A stretch of DNA of 64,000 bases from Trochalopteron elliotii (lineage: Eukaryota; Chordata; Aves; Passeriformes; Leiothrichidae), in NCBI GenBank assembly GCA_024734555.1, contig JANPWX010000038.1, positions 124,001 through 188,000 of the forward strand, written 5' to 3'. Position numbers and translations under genes: made by a program. Positions 61,001-64,000 of the stretch are shown piece by piece. Under the pieces are notes generated by a model. The model worked only from the letters and a program-made list of their open reading frames with translations. It was not told the origin of the DNA and ran no database searches. How positions within the stretch are numbered: position 1 is the stretch's first letter; every line of letters begins with the position of its first letter.

Positions 61001-61530
61001 GCATAACATCCCATATGAGCAATGTATGGTTTGAAATGTGTCTCCCTAGAGCAGGTAAAAAGATAAAAAGATAAGTGAAGTAAAACTGGTGAGCATTAAT
61101 TGTCATGGATGTCTCTTCTTCATGTGGTGGTCTGTTGACCTTGACACACACGCTGTCACAACAGTGACATGCTGGTGGCTGTGGTTACCCAAAAGGGACA
61201 GAGAGTGTGCATTGTGTGTGGGTGGTGCTGCTGTAAGTGACCACGGCAAAAAGACTTAAACTCCTTTATGTGCAGAATTGAGGTTGTGTGTGTTTGTCTT
61301 TCAAGGGTGAAGCCCAGGGCTATGGGATTTGTTAAGCAACATTCGAATAATGTTTTTTTCTTCTTTTTTGTTTAAACAGGTCTGAAATGGATATACTCTC
61401 TGCTAGCTCTGAAGGTATTCTTATTGGATATTGTCCACAGCAAGATGCCCTGGATGAACTTTTAACAGGTTGGGAGCATCTTTATTATTACTGCACACTG
61501 CGTGGAATTCCAAAGCAGGATATCCATAAG
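18786..61530 (+). CDS. ABCA13: ABCA13 (ATP-binding cassette subfamily A member 13), partial, 14 exons, C-terminal half
   Basis: This is the spliced coding region visible here, in 14 exons: 18786-19032, 19925-20014, 20616-20685, 22252-22370, 23337-23424, 29820-29928, 40486-40540, 41168-41345, 43971-44086, 48288-48444, 49384-49637, 49920-50112, 51377-51486, 61380-61530. Joined, they give 645 codons with no stop, GT-AG introns and matching phases throughout. The product is an integral membrane ABC exporter-type protein of the A subfamily, which as a family moves lipids. Visible parts are the TMD2 start (residues about 40-57), extracellular loop 2 (about 58-260), the TMD2 helix bundle (about 266-490) and the NBD2 start (about 510-645). 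I chose ABCA13 over ABCA12 because segments such as [16 protein letters not shown] and [10 protein letters not shown] fit ABCA13 as I remember it, whereas ABCA12 diverges there. Both ends of the gene lie outside the window. Assignment to the ABCA family is near certain; assignment to ABCA13 is strong but made without a database search. Confidence 0.95.
19033..19924 (+). other. ABCA13 intron, window exons 1-2
   Basis: An 892 bp intron with canonical GT-AG ends. AT-rich, with no repeat or secondary gene recognised. Confidence 0.85.
19925..20014 (+). CDS. ABCA13: ABCA13 exon 2 of window: extracellular loop 2
   Basis: A 90 bp exon between acceptor TGATCAG and donor GG|GTAATT, phase 2 in and phase 2 out. 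It encodes residues 82-112, including an acidic patch (TEDDDLGKL) and one cysteine (C106). In ABCA proteins this segment lies in the second large extracellular/luminal domain, where cysteines form disulfides; that role is inferred here. No stop codons. The frame joins cleanly to both neighbouring exons. Confidence 0.88.
20015..20615 (+). other. ABCA13 intron, window exons 2-3
   Basis: A 601 bp intron. It contains a T-rich simple tract at about 20064-20096. Nothing else was recognised. Confidence 0.8.
20616..20685 (+). CDS. ABCA13: ABCA13 exon 3 of window: cysteine-rich piece of extracellular loop 2
   Basis: A 70 bp exon between acceptor TTTCCATTAG and donor CAG|GTATGT, phase 2 in and phase 0 out. 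It completes residue 112 and encodes 113-135. Three cysteines (C117, C129, C131) and one N-glycosylation sequon (N114-N-S) fall within 18 residues. A short cysteine-rich segment before a CP-x-F motif is usual for this loop in ABCA members. The exon is small and was identified from phase compatibility, good splice sites and composition rather than strong conservation, so it is somewhat less certain than its neighbours. Confidence 0.85.
20686..22251 (+). other. ABCA13 intron, window exons 3-4
   Basis: A 1.6 kb AT-rich intron between GTATGT and CTTTTTTCCAG. No repeat or extra exon was recognised. Confidence 0.8.
22252..22370 (+). CDS. ABCA13: ABCA13 exon 4 of window: extracellular loop 2
   Basis: The acceptor is a strong CTTTTTTCCAG; the donor is AAG|GTAACC. 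The exon is phase 0 in and phase 2 out, encoding residues 136-174 plus a split arginine. It starts with MCPSFN and contains [17 protein letters not shown], which matches the conserved block preceding the RYGGWSFG motif in ABCA12 and ABCA13. It carries one cysteine (C137) and three sequons (N141-T-S, N157-L-S, N172-K-T), so this stretch of the luminal/extracellular loop is probably heavily glycosylated. Confidence 0.93.
22371..23336 (+). other. ABCA13 intron, window exons 4-5
   Basis: A 966 bp intron. Nothing recognisable apart from its splice sites. Confidence 0.85.
23337..23424 (+). CDS. ABCA13: ABCA13 exon 5 of window: RYGGWSFG block of extracellular loop 2
   Basis: The acceptor is TTTCTACTACCAG; the donor is AAG|GTAAGA. 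The exon is phase 2 in and phase 0 out, residues 175-204. It opens with RYGGWSFGG, a hallmark of the extracellular loop in ABCA transporters, followed by a variable segment with one sequon (N195-N-T) and ending QPLAK. The next coding exon lies 6.4 kb away, across an intron that contains a CR1 element. Confidence 0.95.
23425..29819 (+). other. ABCA13 intron, window exons 5-6, with CR1 insertion
   Basis: A 6.4 kb intron. Its central part is a ~1.3 kb CR1 in gene orientation (26815-28095). The rest is AT-rich unique-looking sequence with no recognised exon or RNA gene. Confidence 0.85.
26815..28095 (+). mobile_element. CR1 LINE, 5'-truncated, sense orientation, with broken reverse-transcriptase ORF
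   Basis: The copy encodes pieces of CR1 ORF2 in shifting frames. 26798-27013 carries [22 protein letters not shown] and [10 protein letters not shown]. 27121-27465 carries [15 protein letters not shown], then [14 protein letters not shown] and [16 protein letters not shown]. 27489-27797 carries [31 protein letters not shown] and [15 protein letters not shown]. The catalytic box, normally FADD, reads CTDD (27232-27243). Several frameshifts and stops show it is inactive. The 3' end near 28095 has the usual CR1 tail sequence (GGTTGGACTTGATG...). Confidence 0.95.
29820..29928 (+). CDS. ABCA13: ABCA13 exon 6 of window: [16 protein letters not shown] block
   Basis: The acceptor is CATTCTTTTTCCCAG; the donor is ATG|GTAATA. 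The exon is phase 0 in and phase 1 out, residues 205-240 plus a split glycine. It encodes [20 protein letters not shown] followed by a tryptophan-containing stretch ([11 protein letters not shown]). This motif is strongly conserved in the extracellular domain before the last five helices of ABCA transporters. Its details (NQ instead of DP after WY) favour ABCA13 over ABCA12. Confidence 0.97.
31561..32111 (+). mobile_element. Solo LTR of an avian (songbird-type) endogenous retrovirus
   Basis: It begins TGTGGAGACCTGTTGG and ends near TGTCTCACACA. Internal landmarks that I recognise from songbird LTRs are GAACTTTAGACATTCTGTGC, GGTGGTATTTCGTAATTGG, TTAATTGGACATTTTATCC, and AATTAATAAAAATCTGAGTCC with a polyadenylation signal at 32071-32076. 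No internal retroviral sequence adjoins it on either side. The 3' boundary is uncertain by about 20 bp, and no perfect target duplication was identified. Confidence 0.82.
34617..34657. repeat. Short (CA)n/(TA)n microsatellite
   Basis: Alternating purine-pyrimidine tract: ATATATATACCCACACACACACATACATACACACGC-like. Intronic and likely length-variable. Confidence 0.85.
37765..38320 (+). mobile_element. CR1 LINE, 3' fragment, sense orientation
   Basis: Degenerate CR1 sequence with recognisable steps: AGGGCTGCAAGGACAGTGAAGGG, CTCAGCCTGGAAAAGAGG, AATTTAGGTTGGATATCCTAAAGGAAAG, CCAGGGAAGTGGTCACAG. The 3' end is CCTGGTGGGTCCCTTCCAA...TTCTGTGATTA. It differs from the 26815-28095 copy, so it likely belongs to another CR1 subfamily. 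Inactive. Confidence 0.9.
38955..38998. repeat. TTTATATC-type tandem simple repeat
   Basis: Several units of TTATATCTTTATAT-like sequence in a row. Short and AT-only. Confidence 0.7.
39105..39683 (-). mobile_element. Solo LTR of an avian endogenous retrovirus, antisense
   Basis: It starts TGTCATGGTTTAA and includes ACACAGCCGCTTGCTCACTC, TTGGTTGAGATAACGGCAG, TGCTGAGCATGATGCCACAT, GTCAGCTGTCCCACTGTG, AGCTAAAACATCCCTGTTTT, and ends near CAAAACCAGCAC. This is the reverse complement of the family seen at 2210-2774. It is bounded by non-retroviral sequence, so it is a solo LTR. Its GC-rich middle explains the local rise in GC and the 105-codon open frame across it. Confidence 0.88.
40486..40540 (+). 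CDS. ABCA13: ABCA13 exon 7 of window: short exon at end of extracellular loop 2
   Basis: At 55 bp this is the smallest exon found, and it lies 10.6 kb after the previous one. The acceptor is TTTTTCTTTGCACAG; the donor is AAAAT|GTGAGC. It is phase 1 in and phase 2 out, so its length keeps the frame. It encodes [18 protein letters not shown] (residues 241-258) plus a split isoleucine. The TLYS-PYGGALL pattern corresponds to the stretch just before the helix bundle in ABCA12 and ABCA13. Skipping it would break the frame. Confidence 0.95.
40541..41167 (+). other. ABCA13 intron, window exons 7-8
   Basis: A 627 bp intron that carries a short CR1 tail (40972-41037) ending about 130 bp before the exon 8 acceptor. 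Confidence 0.85.
40972..41037 (+). mobile_element. CR1 LINE, very short 3' tail
   Basis: TTTAAGGTCCCTTCCAACGC followed by CATTCTATGATTCTTT is the CR1 3' terminus in sense orientation. Only the last ~65 bp is recognisable. Confidence 0.88.
41168..41345 (+). CDS. ABCA13: ABCA13 exon 8 of window: TMD2 second helix and following cytoplasmic loop
   Basis: The acceptor is TTTTACCCTAG; the donor is ATG|GTATGT. The exon is phase 2 in and phase 0 out, residues 259-318. A membrane helix spans about 266-288 ([19 protein letters not shown]). It is followed by the cytoplasmic loop [19 protein letters not shown], typical of ABCA members (K-R/Q-LQHI-G), which couples the membrane domain to the NBD, and then by [10 protein letters not shown] at the start of the next helix. 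Evidence is very strong. Confidence 0.98.
41827..41998 (+). mobile_element. CR1 LINE, short 3' fragment
   Basis: GTAGAGTCACCACCCCTGGAGG, GTATTTAAAAGC, GCTGGATTAATGGTTGGACC, and TTTCCAACCTTTAGG...TTCTATGATA are successive parts of the CR1 3' region in sense orientation. Confidence 0.92.
42657..42817. repeat. Direct repeat copy A (about 160 bp) flanking exon 9
   Basis: Closely similar to 44870-45029 in the same orientation. Shared stretches include ACTTCTGTAATAC, CCATGATTTCAGGGTAAGAT, TTCCAATAGA, ACAGAAGCCCCAG and ATACTGGGACTCA, with roughly 15-20 mismatches and small indels by eye. The repeat does not include exon 9. It may be a dispersed repeat I do not recognise, or a local duplication. Confidence 0.9.
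43971..44086 (+). CDS. ABCA13: ABCA13 exon 9 of window: TMD2 helices
   Basis: The acceptor is TTTCTGTTTCTAG; the donor is TGG|GTATGT. The exon is phase 0 in and phase 2 out, residues 319-356 plus a split glycine. It encodes [19 protein letters not shown], a membrane helix, a short polar turn (TFRKNLAAT) and the start of another helix (VLLLILFG). It is flanked on both sides, about 1.2 and 0.8 kb away, by the two copies of a ~160 bp direct repeat described separately. Confidence 0.97.
44638..44735. repeat. A/C-rich low-complexity tract ((AAC)n/(CAAA)n)
   Basis: Almost free of T and G: AACAACAGCAACAAAAACAAC, a CCACCCCCCC run, and AAACAAACAAACAAAAACCC. It lies about 140 bp before direct-repeat copy B. 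Confidence 0.9.
44870..45029. repeat. Direct repeat copy B (about 160 bp) flanking exon 9
   Basis: Partner of 42657-42817, same orientation, about 2.2 kb apart. On the minus strand it keeps a 63-codon open frame (44851-45042), which copy A does not clearly share. Confidence 0.9.
48288..48444 (+). CDS. ABCA13: ABCA13 exon 10 of window: TMD2 helices
   Basis: The acceptor is AAACTTTCAG; the donor is CAG|GTCAGT. The exon is phase 2 in and phase 0 out, residues 357-409. It encodes [20 protein letters not shown] and then the hydrophobic stretch [20 protein letters not shown]. The Y-A/S-x-LPWMYL-x-S motif is shared by ABCA transporters and marks the turn between TMD2 helices. Confidence 0.98.
48445..49383 (+). 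other. ABCA13 intron, window exons 10-11
   Basis: A 939 bp intron with a (TA)/(CA) simple tract at about 48483-48545. Nothing else was recognised. Confidence 0.85.
48483..48545. repeat. (TA)n/(CA)n/(TG)n microsatellite
   Basis: TATATTTATATACACACACACATATATACATATATG followed by TATGTGTGTTTG and TTTATTTATTTATA. Imperfect alternating repeat just after the exon 10 donor. Confidence 0.8.
49384..49637 (+). CDS. ABCA13: ABCA13 exon 11 of window: last TMD2 helices
   Basis: The acceptor is CATGTCTTAATACAG; the donor is AAG|GTGTGT. The exon is phase 0 in and phase 2 out, residues 410-493. It encodes a helix ending in [15 protein letters not shown], an extracellular stretch ([20 protein letters not shown]), and the last helix ([20 protein letters not shown]) ending near HWDLLQKP. 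I preferred the AG at 49382-49383 over the in-frame one at 49391-49392 because the longer form keeps the length expected between the two helices. This is the most diagnostic exon for ABCA13. Confidence 0.98.
49638..49919 (+). other. ABCA13 intron, window exons 11-12
   Basis: The shortest intron in the window (282 bp). Contains only splice signals. Confidence 0.9.
49920..50112 (+). CDS. ABCA13: ABCA13 exon 12 of window: linker and start of NBD2
   Basis: The acceptor is CTGTTGTAG; the donor is GAG|GTAAAG. The exon is phase 2 in and phase 0 out, residues 494-558. It encodes a polar, acidic cytoplasmic linker ([19 protein letters not shown]), then the first strand of NBD2 ([13 protein letters not shown]) and [13 protein letters not shown], where the conserved sequence before Walker A begins. 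The intron before it is only 282 bp. The frame runs on past the donor for 48 codons before a stop, so intron retention would give a protein truncated before the ATP-binding motif. Confidence 0.97.
50113..51376 (+). other. ABCA13 intron, window exons 12-13
   Basis: A 1.26 kb intron. Its 3' end has an 18-base T run (51346-51363) that serves as, or extends, the polypyrimidine tract of the Walker A exon. No repeat family was recognised. Confidence 0.85.
51377..51486 (+). CDS. ABCA13: ABCA13 exon 13 of window: NBD2 Walker A
   Basis: The acceptor follows an unusually long T run (51346-51363) and ends TTTCTGATAG; the donor is TGG|GTAAAT. The exon is phase 0 in and phase 2 out, residues 559-594. It encodes [20 protein letters not shown]. 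The Walker A motif GTNGAGKST lies at 51392-51418 with the ATP-binding lysine at residue 570 (51410-51412). All key residues are present, so nothing in this part of NBD2 suggests loss of nucleotide binding. Confidence 0.98.
54252..54475 (-). mobile_element. CR1 LINE, short 3' fragment, antisense
   Basis: AAAATGATTTGGGTTGGAAGAGACCTTTAAGATCATGTAGTTCCAACCCCCC-type start, then GACACTTTCCACTAGACCAG, TTGAACACTTCCAGGGATG and AAATTTCTTCCTAATGTCTAATC. This is the reverse complement of the CR1 3' region. Confidence 0.93.
55672..55729. repeat. Composite of two hairpin-forming inverted repeats and a short direct repeat
   Basis: TAGCTTCT/AGAAGCTA (8 bp arms, 2 bp centre, 55672-55689) is followed at once by CCTAATATCTCCATAT and then CCCTAATAT-CTCC-ATATTAGGG (9 bp perfect arms, 4 bp loop, 55708-55729). 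The second unit repeats the preceding 16 bp. No gene is associated with it. Confidence 0.85.
61380..61530 (+). CDS. ABCA13: ABCA13 exon 14 of window: NBD2 Q-loop
   Basis: The acceptor is TTGTTTAAACAG; the donor is AAG|GTAAGT. The exon is phase 2 in and phase 0 out, residues 595-645. After a variable serine-rich segment ([12 protein letters not shown]) it encodes [19 protein letters not shown], with the Q-loop glutamine at residue 615 (61438-61440), then the helical [18 protein letters not shown]. The ABC signature, Walker B and H-loop exons should follow but are not found before 64000. Confidence 0.98.
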
Positions 61531-64000
61531 GTAAGTATCCAAAACAGATTTGCAGATGGAGCTATTGCCAGGCTGGACTGTGGGGTTTATAGAACAATTG
61601 TACCTTTTTATCATGAGAAACTATCTAATATTTCATCTTAACAACTTTAGTAATAAGGTTTTTCATTACCACAATTTTATTTAAAATATGTGGATTTTCT
61701 CTGTCTGTTATGCCTGCTCAAAACACAATAACATCACTGCAGATAGTAAAATAACATCATTGCAAATGAAATCTCAAGCAGCAAAACCCTAAAAGAAATT
61801 AAATTTATGGATAGTTCAGTGCCTTCACTATCACAGTTCTTTAACTGTGAGAGAACACCCGGTTTTGAGTCTTGTACCTCTGGAAAAGTCTTTTCTTCAG
61901 TGATACAATTTAACTTTGAAGGAACTAAAAACTGTTGTATGATTCTGTACAAATAAATTTAACACCTGGGCACTGGGATAGGAGCTGTCAGCAGTCTGTT
62001 GTCTTAAACTTCACAAGATGGGGGCAGTCTCTTAAATGCTCCAGCTGCCATGCAAATCTTGGGGTTGTCCAAGGAGAACAGGGCCAAGAAAATGCTTTGA
62101 GAGCTGACTAGAATAGAAGTTGAAAATATCTGGGAATATCACTGGGAGCTCTTGGATTTACAGATACAGGTGTAGCAGTGCTGATCAGCAGACTGAGCTC
62201 TTTTAGCTGTAATGAAGCAGCCAGTCAGCCAATACCAGAAATTAAGTATGAAATGGACACGGTGTAAAATATGGGGGGGGCTTCTGTATCAGCAAATGGA
62301 AGTTTACAATATGACCTGACTTGAGCTGCTCAGTCTTTTCTGCTTAATTGAATTTCTGTTAACATGAGAAAACTGTAGTGTGGTATGAAATTGGTATCTG
62401 TCAATTCCTGCTGTATAAATTGGTCCAAAATAGTAGCTATTCCTCTAGCACTGCCCTCCTAACGTCCAGAATACTGCCTGCTGTTTTCCTTTCATTTTTC
62501 CAGAAGAAAAACCGCATGAACTGAAATACCTTCTTTTTTCTTTTTTTTGACTACCCAGATTTTTTCTGGCTGTTGCCTCGGGGTCTAATAAGTGGTTTGC
62601 AACCAGTTCCTTGACTGTATGTGAGAGGACTGCTTTCTGGTTCTCTGCAGCCTGTTTTCCTTTTCCTCAGAAGATAGATGTTATTTCAGGAAAAAATATG
62701 ATTCCTGTAAGGGACATTGAGTATTCATCAGGACAGGCAATATTTTGAATTTTTGCTGTCTTAATCTGATAATTTGGGTATTTCTGGATGAAAGCCTGGA
62801 CACAACAAGTGATTCTTCCACGTCTTTGCCCCTTTTCTTGGGCAGTATCCATTGCCCAGGACAAAGCCTGAAAGCCTGGAGTTTTACCTGTTTTAACAAC
62901 GTGTTATTTGCAGACTGCTCAGAAATTATCATACAGTCTTTTGATTGCTTACCCTTCATAACTTACTGGTGTTCATTTTTACTTCAGTCTACTATCAGGG
63001 TACTGAAAACTTGATCTATTTCCCTTGATCCAAAATAAATATATTAAGGGATGGCAGTTATTGCTCTAGAGCCCTCAACTATAATTACCTGTTTTCTCCA
63101 TGAAATGACAGGTCCTCCATAGTGGTTAGGAAAGAGTTCCTCAAGTGGTATGGTATGTCACACATGTGTCCCTCTTCAAAGGGATGAAAATCATTCATTT
63201 AGATGGGAGTTGTTATTGCTGTGTGCACTGAGAGAAGACAAACGTTAACATTCCTGGGCCTCAGATGATCTATGTGTAGGCATAGACTATTCTTTATAGT
63301 CAGCCTTCCCTGCCTTAGCATCACATTTGTGAAAGAGAGATCATTCTTCCTCTCAGTTGTCTTAAATTTTTGTCTGCATAGATTGCAGAGCAGACTTTGC
63401 TGCCATATGCTTGCGATCAAGGCATCAAAGCGCTCCTGCAAATAATATTTAGCTGCTCTGGTTTGCTTCCATCAAAAACTGAAATGCAGCTATCTCAGAG
63501 GAAAACAAATGTTTTTGTCAGCACACCCTTCTGACTGTATGGCACTGCTGTCAAGCACTCAACAGCTGCTGTGCTTCAACTCAGAAATGGCCGGTGCCTG
63601 GAGAAAGTGAGCATCCTATCTGCCTATAAAGAAAATAAGGTTTTGGAATGCTTTAGAGGAGCAGCTGTATGGAAACGAAGCTGTTATTTTCTCATCATTC
63701 CCTCCTGCCTATGATACAGCACTCCAAGCCTGCCTCTGAATATTTACCAGTGACTAATTACACTAATATGCACAGACACATATATTTTAGAGACTACATT
63801 GTTTTGATAAGGAAAGAAACATATTCACTTTGTTTTTTAAGAAACTGGTGAGCAGGCAGGTGACTACACGTTGTGTTGCTGCTGAAGTTGTGCATTAAAG
63901 CCCTAACTTCAAGGACCAAATCCTTTGCTAGACAGATTTATCAGCAGCAGGAGTTAAGTGCCTGACATAAAGTTGAGTGCACTTAATGTTCCAAAACAGT
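61531..64000 (+). other. ABCA13 intron following the Q-loop exon, to window end
   Basis: At least 2.5 kb of intron. I searched for the expected next coding block (NBD2 helical region, signature motif with GGTKRKLS, Walker B LLLDEP) and did not find it. The sequence contains a short G run at 62273-62280 and no recognised repeat. Confidence 0.8.

Larger units (their letters stand above)
51487..61379 (+). other. ABCA13 intron, window exons 13-14
   Basis: A 9.9 kb intron separating Walker A from the Q-loop exon. It contains an antisense CR1 tail (54252-54475), an A run (55013-55027), a hairpin cluster (55672-55729) and a T run (58014-58029). I looked for a missing exon between Walker A and Q-loop and found none; the phases (2 out, 2 in) join directly. 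Confidence 0.85.

Noticed and set aside
61154..61169. Small inverted repeat TGTCAC-AACA-GTGACA
   Set aside because: Six-base arms in a 64 kb window are expected by chance, and no associated feature was seen.
18786..61530. Assignment to ABCA12 instead of ABCA13
   Set aside because: The two paralogues share layout, but the [15 protein letters not shown] block, the segment after FPQFCLGQG and the pre-Walker A sequence all fit ABCA13 better as I remember the families. A database search would settle it.
1..64000. CRISPR arrays, operons, tRNA or rRNA genes, bacterial mobile elements
   Set aside because: No regularly spaced repeats, clover-leaf genes or prokaryotic gene structure are visible; the sequence is vertebrate intron-exon DNA.

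Overview
The window looks like bird nuclear DNA. The evidence is AT-rich, repeat-poor introns, several CR1 LINE remnants with the typical 3' end (ending in ATTCTATGATTCT-like sequence), and three solo LTRs resembling avian endogenous retrovirus families. I recall one of those LTR types (31561-32111) mainly from songbird sequence, so a passerine is a reasonable but unproven guess.

Only one protein-coding gene can be supported. It is the 3' part of a full-length ABCA-family lipid transporter on the + strand, best matched to ABCA13. Fourteen exons between 18786 and 61530 encode 645 consecutive codons with no in-frame stop. Every intron has GT-AG ends and every junction is phase-compatible. In order, the exons encode the first membrane helix of transmembrane domain 2 (TMD2), the large second extracellular loop with a cysteine cluster and five N-glycosylation sequons, the remaining TMD2 helices, and the start of nucleotide-binding domain 2 (NBD2) as far as Walker A and the Q-loop. 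The signature motif, Walker B and stop codon must lie beyond 64000. NBD1, TMD1 and the N-terminal region must lie before position 1. Residue numbers below count from the first complete codon of the first visible exon.

Layout: 1-18785 is intron with no recognisable exon, holding one sense-strand LTR, one antisense CR1 and a decayed antisense reverse-transcriptase scrap. 18786-23424 is a compact group of five exons. Two large introns follow (23425-29819 and 29929-40485) and carry most of the mobile DNA: a ~1.3 kb CR1, another CR1 and two LTRs. 40486-51486 holds seven exons covering the membrane helices and the NBD2 start. Then come a 9.9 kb intron, the Q-loop exon at 61380-61530, and 2.5 kb of intron to the end.

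I did not find an undescribed biological system. The most unusual non-coding structures are a ~160 bp direct repeat flanking exon 9 and a composite hairpin/direct repeat near 55.7 kb. A few unassigned open frames in introns are noted with low confidence.
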